Positions 58,414 through 64,000 of a stretch of DNA of 64,000 nucleotides are shown piece after piece. Every line of letters starts with the position of its first letter. Positions within the stretch are counted from its first letter, which is position 1. The stretch is from an uncultured Dorea sp. (GTDB taxonomy: Bacteria > Bacillota > Clostridia > Lachnospirales > Lachnospiraceae), in the NCBI GenBank assembly GCA_948602995.1, contig CAPEBR010000008.1:1-64000 (forward strand), in the 5' to 3' direction. Position numbers and translations under genes: made by a program. Below the pieces are notes generated by a model, which had not been told where the DNA came from, made no database searches, and saw only the letters and a program-made list of their open reading frames with translations.

Positions 58414-59838
58414 ATGAACGATTCAAGAGGGTATTTTACATCCGGTCCGTCCGCGAAAAGAGTGATGATTGCAGCCCCCATGAGCGGCTGTGGAAAGACG
58501 ACCATTACCTGCGGCCTGATGCAGGCGCTGAAAAGCAGGGGATACCAGATTGCGGCTGCAAAGTGCGGCCCGGACTATATTGACCCCATGTTTCACCGGA
58601 AGGTGCTGGGAGTTGATTCCCAGAATCTGGATCTGTTCTTCTGTAGTCCCCGGGTTATGGAGAGTCTCTTTGCAGAGCATGCGGCAGGGGCAGATCTGAC
58701 GATTATGGAAGGCGTGATGGGGTATTACGACGGAATGTCCCTTGACAGTGAGAGGGCAGGCTCTTATGAGGTGGCAAAGGTGCTGAAGACACCCGTGCTT
58801 CTTATCGTGAACTGCAAGGGTGCGGCGCTGTCTGTCCTGGCGCTGCTAAAAGGGTTTCTTACATTCCGCAGTGACCATAACATTGCCGGGATTATACTGA
58901 ACCGGGTCTCAGACGCCTTCTATCCGAGGATGAAGGAGATGATCGAGCAGGGGCTTCTGGATATGGGATATCCGGTTCCGGTTGTAGGCTATGTACCGGA
59001 AAAGGCGGTATTTGAGGTGGGAAGCAGGCATCTTGGGCTTGTTACGCCAGAAGAGATCCGGGATCTTAAGGAGATGCTGAGGGAAGCAGGCAGGGTACTG
59101 GAGGGGACCCTTGACCTGGAACAGATCCTTAAGATCGCAGGGACGGCCGCTCCTCTTAGAGCAGAAGCAGAGGCTGCGAAGAAGCCTCAGAAGGTTCCAG
59201 AAGGGGAGAGGGTCAGGCTTGCTGTTGCCCGTGACCTTGCCTTTGGTTTTTATTATAAGGATAACCTGAAGCTTTTACAGGAGCTTGGCTGTGAGCTTGT
59301 CTTTTTCAGTCCCCTTACAGACAGCAGCCTGCCGGAAGGAATCAGCGGGCTTTTACTGGGCGGGGGGTATCCTGAGCTCTATGCCAGGCCGCTGTCTGAG
59401 AATCAGACACTGAGGCGGGAGATCAAAAAACTGCTGAATAAGGGACTTCCCTGTCATGCCGAATGCGGCGGCTTCATGTATCTGCATGAGTCCATGGAGG
59501 GAGAAGACGGGAAATTCTATGAGATGACAGGCTTTATAGAAGGAGAGGCAGTCCGCAGGAACCGGCTGGTGCGGTTTGGATATATTGAGATCGAAGGCGC
59601 TTCGGACGGCGTGTATCTTTCCAGAGGAGAGAGATTAAGGGGGCACGAATTTCACTACTGGGACAGCAGCAGCAACGGGGATGGCTGTATCGCCAGGAAA
59701 CCGGGCCGGGATACGTCATGGAGCTGTATCCACATGGACGGACATGTATTTGCAGGATTTCCGCACATACATTATTATTCCAATATCCGTTTTGCAGAAA
59801 GGTTTGTCGGGCAGATGAGAAGATTTCAGAATAGGTGA
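58414..59838 (+). CDS. cbiA: Cobyrinate a,c-diamide synthase
   Basis: A 474-residue glutamine-dependent amidase. The ATP site PMSGCGKTTITCGLMQAL lies near residue 25, DPMFHRKVLG and EGVMGYYDGMS follow; the C-terminal glutamine amidotransferase domain has the Cys in CHAECGGFMYL and the His in GHEFHYWD. It amidates the a and c acetates of cobyrinic acid. GAGGGGGATGGA precedes the ATG. Confidence 0.94.
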   Translation: MNDSRGYFTSGPSAKRVMIAAPMSGCGKTTITCGLMQALKSRGYQIAAAKCGPDYIDPMFHRKVLGVDSQNLDLFFCSPRVMESLFAEHAAGADLTIMEGVMGYYDGMSLDSERAGSYEVAKVLKTPVLLIVNCKGAALSVLALLKGFLTFRSDHNIAGIILNRVSDAFYPRMKEMIEQGLLDMGYPVPVVGYVPEKAVFEVGSRHLGLVTPEEIRDLKEMLREAGRVLEGTLDLEQILKIAGTAAPLRAEAEAAKKPQKVPEGERVRLAVARDLAFGFYYKDNLKLLQELGCELVFFSPLTDSSLPEGISGLLLGGGYPELYARPLSENQTLRREIKKLLNKGLPCHAECGGFMYLHESMEGEDGKFYEMTGFIEGEAVRRNRLVRFGYIEIEGASDGVYLSRGERLRGHEFHYWDSSSNGDGCIARKPGRDTSWSCIHMDGHVFAGFPHIHYYSNIRFAERFVGQMRRFQNR

Positions 59839-59854
59839 GCTTTAGAAGAGAGGA

Positions 59855-59897
59855 GTAACTGTGAAGAGATTCATGCAAGGCTATACTAAGCAGTTAC
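59855..59897 (+). promoter_or_regulatory. Leader hairpin before cobT
   Basis: GTAACTG (59855-59861) and CAGTTAC (59891-59897) form a perfect 7-bp stem around 29 nt, 16 nt before the cobT start. Confidence 0.4.
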
Positions 59898-59911
59898 GCA
59901 AGAGGGAATAA
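59861..59911 (+). CDS. Sixteen-residue upstream frame before cobT
   Basis: GTG 59861 has AGGAG at good spacing and reads MKRFMQGYTKQLRKRE before TAA, 2 nt ahead of the cobT start. It is basic. As with hemC, it may couple translation of the main gene, or may be chance. Confidence 0.3.
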   Translation: MKRFMQGYTKQLRKRE

Positions 59912-59913
59912 AA

Positions 59914-60972
59914 GTGTACAGAGAAGAGATATGTAAGAGAATAGAATCAGCAGATGTAGAAAGTATGGAACAGGCAAGAAGGCAGTGGCTGTCTATGGGG
60001 AAGCCTTTATTCAGCCTCGGCAGCCTGGAAGATGCAGTCATCCGGATTGCAGGGATAAAAGGAACAGCAGATTACCATCTGGATAAAAAAGGACTGGTCA
60101 TCATGTGTGCGGATAACGGGGTAGTGGAAGAGGGCGTTACTCAGACCGGACAGGAGGTAACGGCTATCGTTGCAGATAACTTCACAAAGGGGATGACGAG
60201 TGTGTGCCTCATGAGTGAGGTGGCAGGGGTTGACCTGTATCCGGTAGACATCGGAATGGCAGTTGATGTTCCGTCTGTTACGAGGGCAGACCGGAAGGTG
60301 GCATGGGGAACCAGGAATTTTGCAAAGGAGCCGGCCATGACACAAGACGAGGTATGGAAGGCGATCCATACCGGCATCCGCATGGTATCTGAATTAAAGG
60401 AACAGGGATACGAGATCCTGGCCACAGGCGAGATGGGAATTGGAAATACCACAACAAGCAGCGCAGTTGCCTGTGTACTGCTTGGTGAACGGGTGGAAGA
60501 TATGACGGGGAAGGGCGCCGGACTGGATTCGAAGGGACTGCAGAATAAGATTGCAGTGATAAAAGCAGCTATCAAGAAGCACAGACCGGATCCAGGGAAT
60601 GCGGTGGATGTTCTCGCCAAGGTCGGAGGGCTTGATCTGGCCGGGCTCGCCGGAGTATTTTTGGGAGGAGCGATCTGCCGGATCCCGGTTGTGATCGACG
60701 GACTGATTTCCTCTGTGGCTGCTCTGTGTGCTGTGAGAATTGCAGAGCAGGCAAGAGATTACATGCTTCCCTCCCATGCTTCCAACGAGCCGGGAGGACA
60801 GGTGATCTTAAAGGCGCTGGGCTTTTCCCCCTTCCTTACCTGCGGAATGTTCCTGGGGGAAGGAAGCGGGGCAGTGGCGCTGATGCCGCTTCTTGATATG
60901 GCGCTTAAGGTGTACCGGGAGATGGCAACCTTTGAGGAGGCAGCCATAGAGAAATACGAAATACTGCATTGA
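59914..60972 (+). CDS. cobT: Nicotinate-nucleotide:dimethylbenzimidazole phosphoribosyltransferase
   Basis: A 352-residue CobT that makes alpha-ribazole phosphate for the lower ligand. KGLVIMCADNGVVEEGVTQTGQEVT, ATGEMGIGNTTTSSAV and the C-terminal LGEGSGAVALMPLLD with the catalytic Glu are the signature. Start at GTG 59914 behind AAGAGGGAAT. In anaerobes that lack BluB, it can activate other bases such as adenine or cresol; nothing here tells which is used. Confidence 0.94.
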   Translation: MYREEICKRIESADVESMEQARRQWLSMGKPLFSLGSLEDAVIRIAGIKGTADYHLDKKGLVIMCADNGVVEEGVTQTGQEVTAIVADNFTKGMTSVCLMSEVAGVDLYPVDIGMAVDVPSVTRADRKVAWGTRNFAKEPAMTQDEVWKAIHTGIRMVSELKEQGYEILATGEMGIGNTTTSSAVACVLLGERVEDMTGKGAGLDSKGLQNKIAVIKAAIKKHRPDPGNAVDVLAKVGGLDLAGLAGVFLGGAICRIPVVIDGLISSVAALCAVRIAEQARDYMLPSHASNEPGGQVILKALGFSPFLTCGMFLGEGSGAVALMPLLDMALKVYREMATFEEAAIEKYEILH

Positions 60973-60994
60973 TAAAAAGTTGGAGGAGAAAACA

Positions 60995-61756
60995 ATGGTA
61001 GTACTGCAGTCCCTGATTATCGCATTGTCCATGTATTCCAAGATTCCGATGCCGCGGATTGAGTGGACGAAGGAAAATACGAGGCATGTAATGTGTTTCT
61101 TCCCGGTAGTTGGAATCATTACGGGTATTTGTGTATGGGGAGCTGGAACCTTTTTGCTGGAACATGATTCTGGAGCGCTGTTTTTCTCTGCCGTAATGAC
61201 ACTGCTTCCCATTGTCATTAACGGAGGGATCCATATGGACGGGCTTCTGGATACCATTGATGCAGTCAGTTCCTATGGGGACAGGGAACGCAGGCTTGAG
61301 ATCCTGAAGGATTCCCATGCTGGCGCATTTGCAATTATCGGTGCAGGCTGTTACTTTACCGCCTGCCTGGGGCTCTGGAGCGAGGTGACGATCCAGATGC
61401 TTCCCACAATTGCCTGCGGATATGTTCTGTCCCGGGGAATGAGCGGACTGGCGATTCTTACGTTCCCGTCAGCATCAAAGAAGGGGCTGGCCAGGACTTT
61501 TAAGGAAGGAACAGAGAAGCTTCATGCCATGATTCTGATTCTGTTTTTTATCCTGGTTCCGGCCGGGGCCATATTGCTTTTGTCACCGGGGTCTGGAGTG
61601 CCTGCGCTTGTGGGTGCGGCGCTTATATTCATCTATTATCGTGTGATGGCAATGCACCGGTTCGGGGGCGTGACAGGCGACCTGGCAGGGTATTTTCTTC
61701 AGCTTTGTGAGCTTGCCATCCTTGGCTTTGTGGTGATGGGAGGAGTGCTTTTATGA
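60995..61756 (+). CDS. cobS: Adenosylcobinamide-GDP ribazoletransferase
   Basis: A 253-residue membrane protein that joins adenosylcobinamide-GDP to alpha-ribazole (phosphate). YSKIPMPRIEWTKENTRHVMCFFPVVG at the start, HMDGLLDTIDAVSSYGDRERRLEILKDSHAGAFA with the metal-binding acidic residues, and about six helices. ATG 60995 follows TTGGAGGAG. It overlaps cobC by 4 nt. Confidence 0.94.
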   Translation: MVVLQSLIIALSMYSKIPMPRIEWTKENTRHVMCFFPVVGIITGICVWGAGTFLLEHDSGALFFSAVMTLLPIVINGGIHMDGLLDTIDAVSSYGDRERRLEILKDSHAGAFAIIGAGCYFTACLGLWSEVTIQMLPTIACGYVLSRGMSGLAILTFPSASKKGLARTFKEGTEKLHAMILILFFILVPAGAILLLSPGSGVPALVGAALIFIYYRVMAMHRFGGVTGDLAGYFLQLCELAILGFVVMGGVLL

Positions 61757-62331
61757 AAATCATACTAATCCGGCATTTTATGACACAGGGGAATTTAGAG
61801 CATCGCTATATCGGAACAACGGATGAACCGCTTCTTCCGGGACAGGCCATAAGCTCTGACTATCCTAAGGCAGAGGCAGTGGCTGTAAGTCCTCTGAAAC
61901 GTTGTGTGGAGACGGCAGGAATCATTTATCCCGGTACGAGGAGTTATGTCTGTGAGGAACTTAGGGAATGTGATTTCGGCCTGTTCGAGAACCAGAGTTA
62001 CGAGCAGCTTAAGGATCATCCTGCTTACCAGGAATGGCTTCGGTCCGGCGGAAGGATCCCTTTTCCGGGAGGGGAGGGAATGGATGAGTTCTGTGACAGA
62101 TGTGTGAAGGGGTTCTGCCGCATGGCAGAGAAGTTTATGGAGGAATCCATGGAAACTGCGGCATTTGTTGTACACGGGGGAACCATCATGGCCATCCTTG
62201 ACCGCCTGGCAGGGCATGAGGAGGGTTTCTATCACTGGCAGGTAAAGAACGGGGAAGCATACCGGGCGGGCCTTTGTGAGAGGGAGTGGAGAAGCGGCAT
62301 AAGGAGATTGACGGAGATAGAAAAATTATGA
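61753..62331 (+). CDS. cobC: Alpha-ribazole phosphatase, histidine phosphatase family
   Basis: A 192-residue phosphoglycerate-mutase-like phosphatase. The catalytic RH is at IILIRHFMTQGN, the second Arg in SPLKRCVETA, E in RECDFGLFENQSYEQL and the second His in FVVHGGTIMAIL. It removes the phosphate of alpha-ribazole phosphate or adenosylcobalamin phosphate. Overlaps cobS and cbiB by 4 nt each. Confidence 0.9.
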   Translation: MKIILIRHFMTQGNLEHRYIGTTDEPLLPGQAISSDYPKAEAVAVSPLKRCVETAGIIYPGTRSYVCEELRECDFGLFENQSYEQLKDHPAYQEWLRSGGRIPFPGGEGMDEFCDRCVKGFCRMAEKFMEESMETAAFVVHGGTIMAILDRLAGHEEGFYHWQVKNGEAYRAGLCEREWRSGIRRLTEIEKL

Positions 62332-63290
62332 GAATGATTGTAATTGTCATACTGGCATTTTTACTGGACCTGATATTGGGAGACCCGGTGTGGCTGTACC
62401 ATCCGGTCCGGATAATCGGACTTCTGATTTCCGGGCTTGAGAGGATCTTACGTAAAGCGGCAGGGGAGTCGGAAAAAGGGCTTTTATTTGCCGGAGGCCT
62501 TCTGTGGATTCTGGTAAGCAGTATATCCGTCGGGGCGTCAAAAGGACTGCTCCTTCTGGCCGGGGAAGTGCATCCGGTTCTGGCATCTGCCCTGGAGGTA
62601 TTCTGGTGTTACCAGCTTCTGGCGGCAGCTTCCCTTAAGAAGGAGAGCATGAAGGTGTATGAAAGGCTTAAGGAGGGAGATCTGGCCGGAGGCAGGCAGG
62701 CGGTATCCATGATTGTGGGGAGGGATACCATGAACCTTACGGAAGACGGGGTGGTCAGGGCAGCAGTAGAGACGGTTGCCGAGAATACTTCGGACGGGGT
62801 GACTGCGCCCATGCTCTATATGCTGATAGGCGGCGCGCCCCTTGCGTTCCTTTACAAGGCAGTGAATACGATGGATTCTATGCTCGGATATAAGAACGAC
62901 AGATATCTGTATTTTGGCAGGGCGGCGGCTAAGATGGACGATGTGTTTAATTTCCTTCCGGCAAGGATCTCGGCTCTGCTTATGACGGCGGCAGCATTTC
63001 TATGCGGCATGAATGCGAAGCTGGCATGGAAGATCTACCGGCGGGACCGATATCGCCACGCAAGCCCGAACTCAGCCCAGACCGAGGCTGTATGTGCCGG
63101 TGCGATGGGAGTACAGCTTTCTGGAGATGCATATTATTTTGGAAAATTATATGAGAAGCCATTTATAGGGGATCCGGTCCGCCCGGTCTGTCCAGAGGAT
63201 ATCCCTCTTGCCTGCCGCCTGATGTATGGGACAGCCCTGCTGACTTTAATACTGGGCGCAGGGATCCGGTGGATGGCGTTCTGCATGTAG
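62328..63290 (+). CDS. cbiB: Adenosylcobinamide-phosphate synthase CbiB
   Basis: A 320-residue membrane protein that attaches the aminopropanol (phosphate) arm to adenosylcobyric acid. LAFLLDLILGDPVWLYHPVRIIG at the start, VVRAAVETVAENTSDGVTAPMLYMLIGG and NTMDSMLGYKNDRYLYFGRAAAKMDD, then RHASPNSAQTEAVCAGAMG. Its ATG overlaps the cobC stop (ATGA). The open frame extends to 62286 within cobC. Confidence 0.94.
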   Translation: MRMIVIVILAFLLDLILGDPVWLYHPVRIIGLLISGLERILRKAAGESEKGLLFAGGLLWILVSSISVGASKGLLLLAGEVHPVLASALEVFWCYQLLAAASLKKESMKVYERLKEGDLAGGRQAVSMIVGRDTMNLTEDGVVRAAVETVAENTSDGVTAPMLYMLIGGAPLAFLYKAVNTMDSMLGYKNDRYLYFGRAAAKMDDVFNFLPARISALLMTAAAFLCGMNAKLAWKIYRRDRYRHASPNSAQTEAVCAGAMGVQLSGDAYYFGKLYEKPFIGDPVRPVCPEDIPLACRLMYGTALLTLILGAGIRWMAFCM

Positions 63291-63307
63291 AGGAGGCGGC
63301 AGATTGA

Positions 63308-64000
63308 ATGGAATATCAGCATGGCGGCGACGTCTATACATATGAAGGAATGATTGATTTTTCGGCAAATATTAACCCGCTTGGTCCTGGCAGCGCGGTG
63401 GTGCAGGCAGCCCATGATGCTCTTGACCGTATGGCCCGGTACCCGGATGCAAGGTGCAGAAGGCTTAAGAAAGCACTTGCAGGGAGACTGGGAATGGAGG
63501 AGGAATACTTTATATTTGGAAATGGAGGGGCGGAGCTGATTTTTTCCCTGGTTCTGGCGGGACGGCCGAAAAAAGCAGTGCTCCTGGCGCCGTCCTTTCT
63601 GGAATACAGGCAGGCGCTGCAGGCAGTGGATTGTGAGATCACCCTGTTTCCCCTCTGTGAGTCTGCGAATTTTCAGCCTGGGGAGGAGTATCTGGACTGT
63701 CTTAAGGAAGATATTGACATGATTTTCTTATGCTCACCCAGTAATCCGGTAGGAAATGTAATCGAGCATAAGCTGCTGCTTGAGATCTTAGAGCGGTGCA
63801 GGGACAAAAAGATCCGCATGGTAATGGATGAATGTTTCTGTGAGTTTCTGGATTCCTGGGAAGAGCATACACTGCAGGAGCAGGTCAGGGAGTATCCGAA
63901 TCTGTTTATCCTGCGGGCATTTACGAAGATGTACGCCATGCCGGGCCTGAGGCTGGGATACGGGATGTGCAGCGACCAGGGCCTTCTTGATCAGATGGAG
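63308..64000 (+). CDS. cobD: Threonine-phosphate decarboxylase, partial (runs off the window)
   Basis: The first 231 residues of a PLP-dependent class I/II aminotransferase-fold enzyme. It starts MEYQHGGDVYTYEGMIDFSANINPLG, the CobD signature, and the PLP-binding Lys207 lies in AFTKMYAMPGLRLGYG. It decarboxylates L-threonine-O-3-phosphate to aminopropanol phosphate, the substrate of CbiB. It starts 17 nt after cbiB behind AGGAGGCGG. The 3' end lies beyond position 64000. Confidence 0.93.
   Translation, partial: MEYQHGGDVYTYEGMIDFSANINPLGPGSAVVQAAHDALDRMARYPDARCRRLKKALAGRLGMEEEYFIFGNGGAELIFSLVLAGRPKKAVLLAPSFLEYRQALQAVDCEITLFPLCESANFQPGEEYLDCLKEDIDMIFLCSPSNPVGNVIEHKLLLEILERCRDKKIRMVMDECFCEFLDSWEEHTLQEQVREYPNLFILRAFTKMYAMPGLRLGYGMCSDQGLLDQME

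Overview
This window looks like a chromosomal segment of an anaerobic Clostridia species, most likely a gut Lachnospiraceae. The evidence is clostridial-type genes with strong AAAGGAGG ribosome binding sites, a selenoprotein glycine/betaine-reductase subunit, a corrinoid methyltransferase system and a complete-looking anaerobic (oxygen-independent) cobalamin operon. I cannot name the species. No rRNA, tRNA or CRISPR array was seen.

Region 1 (about 0.85-11.15 kb) is a decayed accessory island between an intact tRNA-methyltransferase-like gene and a MoxR operon. It holds wreckage of a restriction/defence locus: an AAA15-type ATPase that lost its Walker A, a serine recombinase tail, an SNF2 helicase start, a 5'-truncated DUF4268 gene, and hsdM, hsdS and hsdR each truncated or internally deleted. 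A ParE/RelE toxin is broken by an 8-bp tandem duplication. A few genes in it look intact: a Panacea antitoxin with a GNAT-like partner, a self-inhibited Fic protein, a Phd/YefM antitoxin, a small HTH protein and a sigma-like protein.

Region 2 (11.2-25 kb) is ordinary chromosome: a MoxR/DUF58/transglutaminase operon, peptidase T, glycerate kinase, a VanZ-like membrane protein with two small exported or membrane proteins, a FapA-like protein, a Mn2+ (yybP-ykoY) riboswitch with mntP, and an oligopeptide-binding lipoprotein. Several repeat families lie between these genes.

Region 3 (25-41 kb) is the most interesting part. It is a corrinoid methyl-transfer module (RACo-like activator, MetH-activation-like protein, XRE regulator, UroD/MtaA-like methyltransferase, corrinoid protein, non-pyrrolysine MttB homologue) joined to a BCCT transporter, a hydantoinase/oxoprolinase-type protein, a DUF1638 protein, the two genes of a glycine/sarcosine/betaine reductase component B (one with an in-frame UGA read as selenocysteine) and an EamA transporter. 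I infer uptake and breakdown of a quaternary amine, by demethylation and/or reductive cleavage. Two promoters in this module share a palindrome (GTTTC-N7-GAAAC), a downstream half-site and near-identical spacing to the -35 box. An orphan cobalamin riboswitch points at the 3' end of the activator gene.

Region 4 (41-64 kb) is a cobalamin locus, all on the + strand: cbiG-cbiJ, a cobalamin riboswitch, cbiL, an ABC-2 exporter, a surface protein, bioY, hemC, cobA-hemD, an exported CbiK lipoprotein, a second lipoprotein, a FecBCD-type importer, cbiD, cbiF, cbiH, cbiE-cbiT, cbiA, cobT, cobS, cobC, cbiB and the start of cobD. It supplies the corrinoid cofactor that the methyltransferases of region 3 need. 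cbiC, cbiP, cobU and a precorrin-2 dehydrogenase are not in the window.
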